Source of the DNA: Rhipidocladum racemiflorum
Taxonomy: Eukaryota > Streptophyta > Magnoliopsida > Poales > Poaceae
DNA: 64,000 nucleotides
Reading direction: 5' to 3'
NCBI GenBank assembly: GCA_036346355.1
Contig: CM070572.1
Span: 33,083,944-33,147,943 of the forward strand
Every line of letters begins with the position of its first letter. Positions within the stretch are counted from its first letter, which is position 1. Below are positions 21,983-34,057 of the stretch, piece by piece. The notes under the pieces are model-generated. The model worked only from the letters and a program-made list of their open reading frames with translations, did not search any database and was not told where the DNA came from. A program made the translations under genes and the position numbers.

Positions 21983-24900
21983 CTAAACCAGTTCCCACTC
22001 CCCATCGATGAAAGGATGAACACCACCTTCACGGTCCTGCATTGAGAAAACCGACATGGTTAGATATTCAAACCTAGTTTGCAGAACACATGTGAATGTT
22101 ACATAAGAAAGCCATTATTGGAAGTTCCGAATATGGCAGATCACATAAAGATTTAAGCAAACCATGGAAGTGTAAGCTTAATGTATTTACATATTCAGCG
22201 ATATCATAGAAGAGAATATAAAAGCAGCTCATTACATATGTTGTTGTTTCCTATGACATAGACAACAGGAATCAATCAAAAGTAGTACACAGCTACACAT
22301 CAAAGAACACACAAGCTCGTGGACTATACATAAAAAAGAGATGCACGGACTGTTCCAGTGAAATGAGTATTGCCAGTTGCAACATATAAAAAGTGAGCCA
22401 ATGAGAATTTAATTTGTCCAGAATATTATGTAGGTAAAGATTAAGATATATTTTTTTTTGACATGTTGCCATTGTTTGAGCAGCGACAGCAAGTAATGGA
22501 AACATGAAACAGCATACTAACATTGGCAGATATTCTGCTGAAAAAGAAACACGAGAAAGGACCATACCGGCCTAAAGATGTCAACAACAATGTCATCCAA
22601 ACCACCACTTAGCCCCCTTTGCAGCCTACTTGTCCCCATGAGATCATTGTTGTAATTTAGCTCATTGCTCACAGTTTGTTGATCAATCCTGCCATCTTGC
22701 AGAGGGGGAATACTGCCTGCATTCCCGCCATCTAGTGTCTGCCTTGGCACAACCGAATTGCCTATGTGAAGGTTGGGCAATGAAGCGTTGATGCCTGAAT
22801 TGCTGAATGCAAGGTTGTTATTCAGCATCTCTCTTGAGTTTGTGCTGCTTCCATAGGCGAATGGCACTGTCTCCTGATTGAATGCCATAGGAAGGGCATT
22901 GCTAGCTAGTGATGATGGTACTTGGCTCTGCATTTCATTTCCCAGCAATGGATTCTGATTGGATGGAGCTGTAAAGCTTGAGACAGGCTCGATCTTGGGG
23001 CCATTAACAAGTGGGGTTGCTTGGGACATGCTGTCGTTGTGACCAAGTTCCTGAATGTTGGACGGAAATGCAGGTTGCCAAGTGTTACTGCTTCTTCCAA
23101 GATCTGGAAACTGGGGAGACTCGCCAACAAGTGTGCTAAATGGGTGTGCAGAAGATGAACACATCCGACTAAGGTGTTGCTGATTGCTCGCTTCAAGAGT
23201 TTGTACCGAATTATTTGCAGGAGCCAATGGTGCGCCATTTGATATGCTTGCAAATGAGTTGTTAGAAGGACCGGCTACCATTGTTGACATATGTACACCC
23301 CTCATAAGGTTACCATTATTGACCCCACCTAATTCGTTGAGGGAAGTGCCCATATTTTTTGCGGCATGACCGAGCTGAAGTGGCTGCGAAGGCAGCAATC
23401 CATGCACTCCAAATGCAGAAGGAGAATTCATCCTTGCAAGAAGGCTATTTGGCTGGGAATGGGTGGTAGTTGGGACCGGTTGGTATCTCCCATATGCATT
23501 GTAGTGCCTGAAGGTTTCCAGTGAATTCATGTTGATGTAAGCGGGGTTCCTTCCTCCAAATGCAACAGCTAGGTTAGCCTGCCTGCTTGCATCGGTACTC
23601 AGCCTTTTCAGGTACAGTCGATACTTCTGGAATGGCAGAAAAAAAAAAGAATCAATGAAGTGTGCTTATGAATACAAACAAAAAGGAAAGAAAGCTATAA
23701 GAAACGAGGTTTGCACGGAACTAAACTGAACAGCTTAACAAATTTGCTGAAAAAAATCACCCTTTTTTTTTTGGGAAATATTAGGAAATAAACACAAAAA
23801 CATAAGTTGTTTAGTTTTGGTATCTCTAAAAAAGGCAGAAAAATCATCTCAAAAAAATATAGGGCATGCACAATTATGATTTAGAAGTTTGTCAGGGTTG
23901 TGACATAACTTTCAATGGAAAAAAAAAAGTTCGTTTAACGTTTATCAAAATCCAAAACCAAATCCTCTCACGTAGATATGTTTCGCAACGGCCCAAAGAT
24001 ACCTCACAATAAAATTAATAGAACGTCAATATTGACGTAAAACATAAGGAGAGAAATCAACCTGCAAATGGCTAGCAACATTCTCCCTAGTGATGTTCTC
24101 TACGTTCATGAGATCCAATATTTTCTTTGGAACTGCCTCTGCATTACGAACACAGAGATATGTTATTACGGGTGACATCATGAACCAAGAAACGGAATTA
24201 GCCAGCATTAATTCCTGATAAGTAATGCTATGAAATATGAGTTATTACTGTCAATGCCAAGCTGGTTGACAGCAGCCACAAACTTTCGGTGCAGCTCGAC
24301 AGACCACACAACCCTTGGCTTCTTCTGGGACGACGAGTCTGCGTTTTCATTACTGTTCTCATCAGAATCGTCACCATCATCTCCATTCTCATCTCTACCC
24401 TTCCGCGAATTCCTCTTGTTGCGGTTAGCACCACCATTCTCGCCTTCAGCGTTCATCGCCTGCGCCCTCTGACCAGCATCATCGTTGTCATTACCACGGT
24501 TCCTGGTGTCACAATTCCTCCGCCTAACCACATGTTGCCATATCGTCCTCAGCTGCTCGATACGTACTGGCTTCAGCAGGTAATCACATGCCCCATGGGT
24601 AATCCCCTTCATGACCGTTTGTGTCTCCCCGTTTGCAGACAACACTGCATGACAGATATGGTCAGTTTCAGAACGCAAGGCGAAATTCGCAAATACAATT
24701 GACTTGACGTTATTCACATAACCTAACAGAAACGCAAACGCAACACTCACTATACACTTGAACCGGAGAAAATAGTTGACCTTCTTGTGGGAAGGTAATT
24801 GGCCTTCATTGCACATGCAGGCTTTTGTCCTTTCTCATTTGATCTTTTCTTGTTCAGTTGTTACACATGTTGGGCAATAATGTAGCACTGACAAGTTTGC

Positions 24901-26725
24901 ATGATAACTCAATTTTCTGATAAACTGGTTGATAGCAATAGCACATGCGAGAACCATCTGTCTCTAATATATTCGCGTTAGGAAATTTTCATTGCTTTCC
25001 TGACCTATGCACCAAACCAACACTAGAGCTGAGGAGGGCAGAGAAATTTTACGGTGTATTATACTAACCGTTGATTTGTTAAGGGTGTTTCTATTACTAT
25101 CCTAATATAAGTAAGCTCTAGTTAATCTGATCCATTGGATCGAAAAGAATGAACGGTTCATATTCAATTTAGTGTACTGTAAAAGAGCTCGCCTAAAAAT
25201 AGATTTGAACCAAGAAAGTATCCTTATTTTTCTTCATGTATGCCATTTCTGATAACTTTTTCAGTTGCTAGACATAATCATATCTCCGCAGATTGGCCAT
25301 TCAAATGAGGTAAAACCAAAACAAGTAGATTTACTAAATCTATCATTCCACAATCATTTTCAGGCCATGCCATTTGTCAGAACATTGGTTACAAGAATGA
25401 GAAACAGAGCTGAGCAAAAGACTCACTGATGACTGGGAGGTCCATCTCGAGGCCCACGAGCTCGAGGAGCTTGAAGCCATCCATGTCCGGCATATGGACG
25501 TCGCTGATCACCAGGTCAAACTGATCCTTTTTCTCCCTGAGTAGCTTCAGGGCGGTGGCTGCCTGCCCGGTTGTTGTCACTGCAGCAAATCAAATCCAAA
25601 CACATCAGACCATTAGCCTTGGGTGGAAGGCAAGAACCACACATTACACATACAAGTCAAATCTTGGAAAGAATTACTCAACGAAAAAAAACACAGCAGA
25701 AGATCATTCCAATGAAGAGACGAATGAAAATACAACCATATTTTGTCACCATGGAAAACGAAAAAAAAAATAGACCACCGAAGCAACAGGGGAACACAAG
25801 ATTAGAGACGTGCAGTAATTACATCGGCGAAAATCTAATCTTCTATAGAACTAGCAAATTTATTCGCGCATTATGATACGATTACCTTTAACATATAACT
25901 ATTTTTTTATAATTTTATATTTTTTATATAACTCTAATATCTATATAGATTAATATACACCATTATAATCTGGTCCTATCAAAATAAGTGATAGAGATCT
26001 TTAAACTCTTTCTTTTAATCTAAACCGTTATAACCTAGGTTCGCTAGACGGTTAAATATTTTCTTTTAAATAATAACATTGATGGTGGAGATTTTTAGAC
26101 TCTTTCTTTTAATCTAAGCCGTTATAATTCAAGTCCACCCAGATTAAAGACCAATGTTTGCTTTTTTGTGAAAATTTCTAATCTCTTTCTCTTTTTTCAA
26201 CGACTCATGAGCTCTTAATATATAATAGATTATTCAACAGAAAAACACAGAGATTACAACACAAGGTTGTTCCAAATAAATTTATATGCGAGAAAAGGAG
26301 AAAAATCAATCTTTTTTAACGCAAAAAACCAATCTTGATTTGGCATTACATAACATGAAAAAAAAAAATAGACCGCCAGAAAATAAGGAGCGCAAATCCC
26401 ACAAAACTACTCCCGTGAACGCAAAACTGAGACACCAAATCTTGTTATAACCATCACGCAAACAATGAAAATTAAATCAAGAGAGACCCAATAGTAGAAC
26501 AGCACTCAACCAAACAATTTTGTGCAGAGCAGCACAAATCCTAAAATTCGGGGGAGAGGTATAGAGAGAAGTAACTATACCATGATACTGGCAACGAAGC
26601 AAGAGGTTCTCCAGGATCTTGAGGCAGGTGGGGTCGTCGTCGACGGCGAGCACGCGCATGCCGACGGGGAACTGGTCCCTGCTCCCATGCCCGTTCACCT
26701 TCCCTTGCCTCTCCTCCACGGTCAT
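21983..26725 (-). CDS. type-B response regulator (two-component, GARP transcription factor), ORR24-like
   Basis: Six exons on the minus strand, 26725-26581, 25579-25427, 24644-24249, 24138-24062, 23626-22568 and 22036-21983, join in frame to 627 residues. Residues about 22-135 form the receiver with the acidic pair in LAVDDDP, the phospho-acceptor aspartate at about D75 (VISDVHMPDMDG) and the conserved lysine in LLKPVR (about 124). After an acidic Asn/Asp/Ser-rich linker, residues about 207-268 are the GARP/Myb-like DNA-binding domain (KKPRVVWSVELHRKF, KKILDLMNVENITRENVASHL). The long Asn/Ser/Gln-rich C-terminus ends VDIFRP then DREGG...DGEWELV. The family acts in the nucleus as the output of cytokinin phosphorelay. 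The MTVEERQ start and this C-terminus resemble rice ORR24. An ATG 18 codons upstream is also in frame but is not expected from the family. Confidence 0.95.
25057..25190. repeat. short dispersed repeat, copy 2 (in an intron of the response regulator)
   Basis: Related to 20284-20440 over most of its length, in the same orientation, within the intron between exons 2 and 3. Non-coding. Probably a decayed MITE. Confidence 0.45.
25960..26150. repeat. local duplication in intron 1 of the response regulator
   Basis: The phrase ACTCTTTCTTTTAATCTAA followed by CCGTTATAA occurs at about 26004 and 26099, about 95 bp apart, within the AT-rich intron between exons 1 and 2. No function is apparent. Confidence 0.5.
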
Positions 26726-27050
26726 CTTCCCCTCCCACCCAACACCACCACCACCACCGAGGAAACAATCAAGAAACACTCACCCGGATCACCGAATGCC
26801 CCGACGGCCCCAACTCTACCTCACAGCAACCCAACAACAACTCCTCCACATCCCCGCAAGAGAGTTTATTGGACCCTAAAATCCAAGAAACGGCGGGGGA
26901 AGGCAGGTAAAGCCAACAGGGTCAAAGCAGGGCAGGGACTCGGGGAGGAGCACCAGAGCAGAGAGGAGAGAGAGAGGATGCAATAATAAAAGGAAGGAGA
27001 GAGAGAGAGAGAGAGAGAGAGGGAGGCGAGTGGACCGTGGATTGGGTGAA
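26726..27050 (-). promoter_or_regulatory. 5' leader and proximal promoter of the response regulator
   Basis: On the gene strand this is a CT-rich leader. A GA run on the plus strand at about 26997-27020 appears as (TC)n upstream of the start, a common feature of plant core promoters and leaders. The transcription start is not located. Confidence 0.45.
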
Positions 27051-27361
27051 TGGAATGGGTTGGAATTCATGCAGTGCAAAGATGGTAAACTTTTTTCTTT
27101 TCCTTATTTTCTTTTCCTTCTACGTTTCCTTCCCCTTCTTTCATGCCATTTATTCATGGCTTTTATATCCATCCATCGAAACGGGTTGGTTTTGTTTGTT
27201 GCTTTGGTGTGTTGTGCGTGTGTACGTCTTGGGTATTTTTAAGGCTGATTTCTAGTCACCTTTTGGCTTTCCTATTTGGCATCTATGGTTGTGTCGATAA
27301 GAGTTCATCCTAGTTAATCCATGGAGTTTGATACCAGTCATGCATAATCGATAAATTGGTA

Positions 27362-27596
27362 CTCCCTCTGTCCCACAAAGAGTGCAATTCTAGTGTTTAA
27401 AATTTGTCCCACAAAGAGTACATCTTTAGTCCGTAGGGCCCAGCTGTAAGTGTATGCATGCTCATTTAAGTGTTTGTGGAAACCGAAGCACCAGCATGCT
27501 TGTGTATGGAGTAATGAGGGTCACATTAGTCATTTACCTTGCACACTAATCTGTCTTAAAAAATCTAGAAATGCACTCTTTGTGGGACAGAGGGAG
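27362..27596. mobile_element. Stowaway MITE
   Basis: Begins CTCCCTCTGTCCCACAAAGA and ends TCTTTGTGGGACAGAGGGAG, an inverted repeat of the classic Stowaway type. It is flanked by the TA dinucleotide at 27360-27361 and 27597-27598. 235 bp, non-coding. Confidence 0.93.
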
Positions 27597-27699
27597 TATA
27601 CATTACGTATTTGTGTGTGAGCTGATGCAAGGTGCGATAACTTTGGCCTTCTATTTTCTACGTAGACGTAAGAAAACGGTTTTTTTTTTTATAAATATA

Positions 27700-27915
27700 T
27701 GTTTGTGTGTTTGATTGATGGGATGAGGTTGAATGGGATAGGATGGTTCTGCACCATTTGGTTCCATTATTTTGGGTGCATGGAATGGTTCAATATTTAG
27801 AGAGAATATTCTTTAAATTTGTATTACTTGGTTCAGGATGAGATGGTTCCATTCAAGCAACTAAATATATGAATAAATTTTTTTGAACCATTTTATATAA
27901 GCAACCAAAAACGTG
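27700..27915. repeat. Harbinger-related sequence (MITE-like)
   Basis: Contains GGGATAGGATGGTT and CAGGATGAGATGGTTCCATT, resembling the subterminal GGATGAGATGGTTCCGTACA region of the Harbinger element at 63637 and the GGGATGGTACAGGATGG run near 58190. It may be a non-autonomous relative. Termini were not resolved. Confidence 0.5.
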
Positions 27916-28195
27916 ACTGACAGAAGTATTATGCAACTAGGATAGCGATGGCTTTGGCATTGTATCTTTTAATTAATCGCCCAGGCATTTCTTTTTCGCC
28001 TATTGTTGATGCTGACGTGGGTCGAGTTGGCCAGGGCAAGTTTGCTGGTTTCTGAGCTGATTAAACTAGACTCGTGATAATATTAGTGGTGATGCTCGAC
28101 AGCTAGGCGCTACATCCATCTCTAGGATTAGCCCCGTTTATTTTCCACTTCCTTTTAGCTAGGCAGCACGACAAGATCACAGATCTGTAGAATAT

Positions 28196-28235
<40 letters not shown>

Positions 28236-29756
28236 AAGCATTTAGCTGTAGCAATCATCCATTATTTTCTTCATGTAGTATTTCTTAAATAAATCAATAG
28301 TTCTCTCTCTGAGAGAAGAAAGCATTTTTCTGTTGCAATCAAGGACTTTATTTTCCTTCAATCATCCATTATTTCCGTCACCCTCTGTACCACTTCATAC
28401 ATCACAGGTCGCATTATTATTATAACCCATATATTTCCGGGAGGTTCCCAGCTCAACGGTCTCATTCATGTGTCTCTCCGCCATTTTCCAAAAAAAACTC
28501 CTCCATTCCTCCAAATCACGGATAAGTCCCTGCGAATTTATGAAAAGATCATTTGCGATTTTTTGTGAGGGCAATTTTTTTTTTCCGGATTGCGTTTAGG
28601 TCCCCTGTTCGTTACTTTATGGAAAGAGACTCCCGTTAAATACAAATCACGAACGAGTCCTTTACGAGTCCTTTTCTAATTTTTAAGAATAGTGCTCAGA
28701 TCTAAAAATATAACAAATAGGTCTCCGCTCCTTACGTCTAGGTCATTTCTCCGTTTTCCCTGGAAAAAATATTTTCGTGAACAGAAATGTGTGTACGTAT
28801 CTATCTCTAGACTTTTTTCTTCAACTCGATCTCTAATATTTTTCAAAGCGTGTATTATAAATTCATTTTTCATTCACGCGAGCGATGTGGCTTGAGTAAT
28901 TCATAAATCTAAAGCATGCTGTTCCATATTGTTGCATGCTAGTGCTGGTGCATGCCAATCTGCCGCCCAAAAACTCTTAATTAAATATGCACATGAAATG
29001 GCTGCTGTTTTTAATACAATTCCCAAGTACTTAAGCGACCAGTATATTATTGGTTCACACCCTGTGTTTGTACTTGTTATAATGCTCTTTTCCTGCTTTT
29101 TTTTATATAAGTATTCTGTGGCAGTATTCTAAGGTATCCGTACACGCAATAATTTAAGGGAGCTTTTGCATAAAAAAATGCCACATGCAATACAGTTGGA
29201 ATTACACAATATATAATTAATAATCTTTATTGGAATAATGTCTACTACTAGTAATCCTCAACAAATTCTGCTTCCTCCTTGGAAATTATTGTGAAATTTG
29301 AATGCTGCAAACATGCCAAAAAAAATATCTTACAATTATATACTACCAAAGGATAATTATTAAGGATTTTCATTATTTGCTGCTTGGCATAACTAAATGA
29401 AATAAAATAGGAGTAGACTTCACCTGCACCATCCTATAATAATCCAAGGTATATTTTAAGACCCCCACTAACCCAACATATCCAGACCTACATGCAAAGA
29501 GGAAAATCTCAAAGGCTAGTGTGCTACACAAAGTGCCAATTAGATAGCTCTCATTTTTTTTAAAAAAAAATTAATGAAAGATTATATCTCCCGATCTCTA
29601 CATGTTAAAATGCACACAACCAATTATTACATAATTATAGTCAATTATTACACAATTACAGCTAAAATGCTCTCTCATATATCCCACGATTGAGTCCTGA
29701 TTTTTGTATGTTTTATTTTCTTTGTTTTCTTCTACATGGACCACATTTTGATCTGC
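27916..29756. other. intergenic; (CT)n microsatellite
   Basis: No gene is supported over about 1.8 kb. A perfect CT repeat occupies about 28197-28232. The remaining sequence is AT-rich with short open frames only. Confidence 0.55.
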
Positions 29757-29799
29757 TAGCACTACTACAAAACTGCAAATAGGAGACGCCCTATTAGTG

Positions 29800-30125
29800 G
29801 CGGTTTGTTTGGAACCGCCACTAATAGGAGTATCAGTGGTGGTTCTTGAGTGCAAACCGGTGACAGGATCATTCGTGACGGTTTTTGTTCCGAACCGCCA
29901 CAGATAGTGTCATATCAGTGGCGGTTTGTGGTTATAACCGCCACAAATACTGCGACAACTATAAGTGGCGGTTTTAACCCTAAACCGCCACTGATAGTCC
30001 ACTATCTGTGGCGGTTCGGAACAAAAACCGCCACTGATAGGTAGGTATTATCAGTGGCGGTTGGAGGACAAAACCGTCACTTATAATGAGCTTATTTGTG
30101 GCGGTTCTAAACAAAAACCGCCACT
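29800..30125. repeat. left subterminal GGCGGTTT array of the CACTA element
   Basis: GGCGGTTT and its complement AAACCGCC alternate several times over about 325 bp, usually as pairs separated by a few bases and joined by A/T-rich linkers ending in variants of TATCAGTG or CTGATAG. Each pair can form a small hairpin. In the family such arrays are transposase-binding regions. Confidence 0.9.
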
Positions 30126-30964
30126 CAATTTCTATATATACTCTTAGATTTATTTTTCGTACTTGTAGCGCCTCAAATTGCCTACGACAGGACTACATCC
30201 TCTTGACATCCAAGCCATTCAGGGACAGCTAAACACTTCCTCATGAAGGAAGTCATCAACAAAAAGGGCGAGTTTTATGATGAAGACAACAATGATCAAT
30301 TGCTCCATCTTCTTTGTTAACGTCGTTCGCCTCCAAAGAATCCCTAAAGGCTCGTAGGCTTAAGATTGTGTGAGAAGATACTAGGTCTTGGATGTGGACT
30401 TGTAAATTGTAAACGAGAGCATGACAAACTTTAGAAACGAGAAGATACTCTCTTTGGTCAATATGACTAATCTTATTTATTATCGATCTATTACAATGTG
30501 TGTGATATAATAGTTTTGCTTGTGATATAATTATCGATCTATTACAGGAATGTTGTAATGCTGATTGGTTTTTGTGATATAATTATTCTCTCGTCTCATC
30601 GTGAACTCCTCCTTCACTGCATCATCGCATCACGAACTCCTCGCATCAGCGCCATCGTGTGCCTCCCTCTGTAAATGTGGTTAGGATGTAGTGATGATGG
30701 TGCTCATCTTTGAATTCCCCGAAGATGACCATCAATGTTGGTTTATCATTTTTAATGTGTTGAATGGGTTGCCACTTATAGTTCACTTTAAAGTTGTCCA
30801 AAATGGATATGAGAGCATGCATTATGTGGGTGGCCATGGCTAGCAATTCTGTTTGCACATTTTTGTTAACTTTGTTCTCACAATGTTGGCCTATGTTTGC
30901 ATGTGCTTTTGGCCATATTTCTTTTTGAGTTACTTAATTGGTGAATTAATATGTTCTCTATTAG

Positions 30965-31166
30965 CATATGAAAGATACAGGTGAAGTGCTTGTTGGGCGT
31001 CACATTAGATTGTGGTCAGCACTTAATATGTGGTAAAGTTACTTGCGAATTATCATATTATCAAACTATAATCACTTGGTTAGTGTAATTTTGACATGTT
31101 TTGACTCAATGTAGTTATAACTATGGAACTGTTGAGGCATATGATCAACAAAATGGCTTTCACAAG
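30965..31166 (+). pseudogene. captured two-exon fragment, Tudor/Agenet-like
   Basis: Exon 30965-31032 (donor GTAAAG) and exon 31115-31166 (acceptor GTAG, donor GTAATC) join in frame to 40 codons containing GEVLVGRHIRLWSAL and YGTVEAYDQQNGFHK. The pattern of a V-G-R-x-I-x-x-W strand followed by Y-x-G-T-V-E-x-Y-D and G-x-H-K resembles the first strands of a plant Tudor-like domain, such as those of PDS5-type proteins. It is a fragment with no start or stop. The assignment is by motif memory and is the least certain of the three captured pieces. Confidence 0.45.
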
Positions 31167-31787
31167 GTAATCTTGTTATTACTTTCTCTTGTGCAATGTC
31201 ATATTAGTACAGTTATTTTTATTTGTTGTTTTATTGCAATACTAAAAAAAAATCATAAAGTTTATATTAAAAAAATCATAAAGTTTGTCCTGCTTTGTTG
31301 TTTTATTGCCCAATATTAATAACTTGGAAGTTTATATCATACAAAAATGCTTATAAAGTAAAATGTAGTGTCAATGACTTCATAGCTTCATATGTATCTC
31401 CTGCAGTGCAGGGAATGGGGGATCATCGACCTTACAAGCGGCCGTAGACCAGGGTAATATGGTACTTCTAGTTTCAAGATGTCCAAATGGTTATCTGAGC
31501 AAAACCTTTTAGCTGCGATTTTTGCATTAATGTTATTGTGTTTCTCAAATTCGACTATATTTGGAACTTACAATTATTTTATCCCTTATGGATCCTACTT
31601 CAAGATATGAAAATAATAGATGCGTTTGATGTCATTGGTTCATTGTTGATGAAAATTCATTTGGCAATACTTGTTGAAAATGCTTGAAATCTCTCTCGAT
31701 GAATTTGGATCACAATGTTTAGTGGTTGGTGATTGTTGTGTTTTTGGTTTCATGAATATGATAAGATGCTTTTCCTGGACATTGCAG

Positions 31788-32005
31788 AGAAATAGGTGGT
31801 GAAGGTTCTTGAGCATGCAAGTACAAGACAAGATCTCTGTATGGTATTAGGGATGAAATTTGTTAGCACAATAATCGATCAAGTTCATAGCAGTCTAGAT
31901 GACTCTATTGGTAAGGACCACAAGAGCATTAACAATGATATCCTGTCAAAACTTGATAGGACTATAGCTACCCTTAATAAGGAAAAAGTGTTGAGGCTAA
32001 AGAAG
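31788..32005 (+). pseudogene. captured MAP65 microtubule-associated protein exon
   Basis: An exon bounded by a GCAG acceptor and a GTAATA donor encodes KVLEHAS..DLCMVLGMKF, then VHSSLDDSIG and NDILSKLDRTIATLNKEK. This is the pattern of an internal exon of the plant 65-kDa microtubule-associated proteins, which cross-link antiparallel microtubules. The codon expected for tryptophan near the exon start is TAG (31793-31795), so this frame is interrupted and the piece cannot add a full exon in frame. Confidence 0.75.
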
Positions 32006-32311
32006 GTAATACATATCTTCCATTCAGTACTTGCCAACCAACATTTGTTCTCTTCCTACATTATAGTTCCATTTATTTTCAATTTAATTGCAACAAATAT
32101 GAGAAGGGGTGCACGCTTTGAGTATATATATTGTTGTGTGACTTGTATATCTGTCCATGATATATTGTCATGATCATTGCTAGCCATATTTTGTTAGAAT
32201 GGACTATTAAAATAATGCATTTCAAAGATTCATGTCGTTCTTCATATGTGATTTTGTATGGTTTTGTAAACTACAAGCTCTATTTCCTAACAATAACTTT
32301 GGATATTTCAG

Positions 32312-32416
32312 GCAACTATTGAGGAAGGTGTTGTAGTTGGTGGTGGATGTAGCCTATTAAGATTATGTAAGAAGATCGATGTGCTCAAGGAGTCAATGGA
32401 TAATATAGAGCAAAAG
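32312..32416 (+). pseudogene. captured chaperonin-60 beta exon fragment
   Basis: The 105-bp exon (TTTCAG acceptor, GTACCT donor, exactly 35 codons) reads ATIEEGVVVGGGCSLLRL and then K..IDVLKESMDNIEQK. This corresponds to the EEGIVVGGG region of plastid chaperonin-60 beta (the Rubisco-binding protein), near the intermediate/equatorial hinge. It lies 306 bp after the MAP65 exon in the same orientation. No other part of the chaperonin gene is present. Confidence 0.85.
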
Positions 32417-32693
32417 GTACCTCACGCCTTCTTTGTTGTCGATAAAAGGGTAACATGTGGCGGTTTGGATATGTGTAGCTTGCAGCGTTTGATTCCACAA
32501 GCGATTATTTAAGTGTTTGGTTTTGTCCTTCGGCATGTATCATCTTGTGGTTCTTTTGTAATTCCTGTGTAATGGTGAAATGGATGGAATGACGATAGCT
32601 ATATAGTTCTTTACGTATCTTGTTTCAGAGGGCATGGCTAGCAATTCTGAGGCTAGCCAAAAATACGTATTTTTATCTTTGGGCGGGGATTAT

Positions 32694-33055
32694 CGGTGGC
32701 GGTTTTATCCACAAACCGCCATCGATAATAATACGATGCGGTTTTACTTTTAAAACCGCCATCGATAAGTCAATAACGATTCACGGTTTTACCCACAAAC
32801 CGCCATCGAAAAGCAATACGGTGGCGGTTTTACCCACAAACCGCCACTGATAATGGCAATATCAGTGGCGGTTTTGACCACAAACCGCCACTGATAATGG
32901 CAATATCAGTGGCGGTTTTGACCACAAACCGTCACTGATAATAATATTTGTGGCGGTTCTAAAACCGCCACTGATAATCGCCGAATATTAGTGGCGCTTA
33001 ATCTGTGGCGGTTCAAAAACCGCCACTAATGTCAGTTTAGAACCGCCACTAATGT
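32694..33055. repeat. right subterminal GGCGGTTT array of the CACTA element
   Basis: A second array of alternating GGCGGTTT and AAACCGCC units, with a near-exact 49-bp direct repeat at about 32843-32935 (CCGCCACTGATAATGGCAAT unit). It mirrors the left array and ends 17 bp before the right terminus. Confidence 0.9.
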
Positions 33056-33444
33056 GCTTCTCTATAGCAGTGTAGCTCTTTTAATTTGCTGAATCCGAGA
33101 GACCGGCCAAGCCCCAAGCTCCATCCTACCTAGTGCATCCACAACTAAGTTGCTGGGCCATATAATATTTGTCCTGATGTATATATCTTTGGTCATGCAC
33201 TCATGCACATAGACAGTTGGGGGTCCCTCTCATATTCCAAGTGGCATCATGTCCCTCCCCTGTATGCCCTCTCCTTCCAACACCAACATAGGTATGGCGC
33301 TGAGAAAGATATGGTGCACTTCAACAACAAAACTTGAATGTTGGGCATCTTTTTGTATGCATTGCATGGCCTCAACCCTTCGGCTGTGATGTCTACGTCA
33401 TGAAAAGCCATCTTTTAGCAATGAACTTAAACACGAGTGTGTGT

Positions 33445-33520
33445 GTGTCTATATACATATACACATGTGTATATACATATACACATGTGTATATATACAC
33501 ATATATATATATACATAAAT
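33445..33520. repeat. TA/CA-rich microsatellite
   Basis: TATATACATATACACATGTG occurs twice in tandem, followed by a (TA)n run. Simple repeat. Confidence 0.85.
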
Positions 33521-33557
33521 AAATTAATAAATAACTTTTCACCAACAAAAACTCATA

Positions 33558-33838
33558 CTCTCTCCCTTAATTTTTATAAGCCGTATTTTGACTTTGCATA
33601 AAGATTAATGTTGCATTGAAATTAAGAAAGGTATAACATAAAATGGCTTAGATACCCTCACTTAATTATCTTGGAAGATGAAATATATACTTTGTGTGGG
33701 TGGTAATGAATAAATGTATATAATTGAGAGAATAAATATGGGTATAGAAGGAAATGCCTCATTAAATCTAAATGCAAGCCTTATATTTCTAATCAAGACC
33801 ATTCAAAAAATAAGTCTTATAAAAGTGAACGGATGGAG
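33558..33838. mobile_element. Stowaway-like MITE
   Basis: The left end CTCTCTCCCTTAATTTTTATAAG and the right end CTTATAAAAGTGAACGGATGGAG are imperfect inverted repeats of Stowaway type. It is flanked by TA at 33556-33557 and 33839-33840. 281 bp, non-coding. Confidence 0.8.
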
Positions 33839-34057
33839 TAAATATTATGCATGAGAGGTGTCGATGTTCAAAACCCACTGGTCCCTAGATCAAGCTTACG
33901 AATATAATTTTGATTGCATTTGTCTGTAAAATAATATTGAAAGGGGTAGGAAAGGAATGTGAATTGTATTATATCACGAACTTTCTTTTAGTGTACAAAT
34001 TATTATGAAAACAAACTACTCACTCTCTCTTCAACCATACACAGCACACCATACTCA

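Larger units (their letters stand above)
29760..33072 (+). mobile_element. non-autonomous CACTA transposon carrying host gene fragments
   Basis: The left end is CACTACTACAAAACTGC and the right end is the reverse complement of CACTGCTATAGAGAAGC. The 3-bp target duplication TAG is present at 29757-29759 and 33073-33075. Both ends have subterminal arrays of a GGCGGTTT unit in alternating orientation (29800-30125 and 32694-33055), as CACTA elements use for transposase binding. No transposase was found in the 3.3 kb. The interior instead holds plus-strand exons that look derived from three unrelated genes. Confidence 0.93.

Noticed and set aside
22293..22565. 90-codon minus-strand frame downstream of response-regulator exon 5
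   Set aside because: It lies in the intron between exons 5 and 6; the exon 5 donor at 22567 and the acceptor at 22037 give the conserved C-terminus instead.
29800..33055. CRISPR-like array from the repeated GGCGGTTT units
   Set aside because: The units alternate in orientation, spacing is irregular, and they lie at the ends of a plant CACTA transposon with matching TAG duplications.
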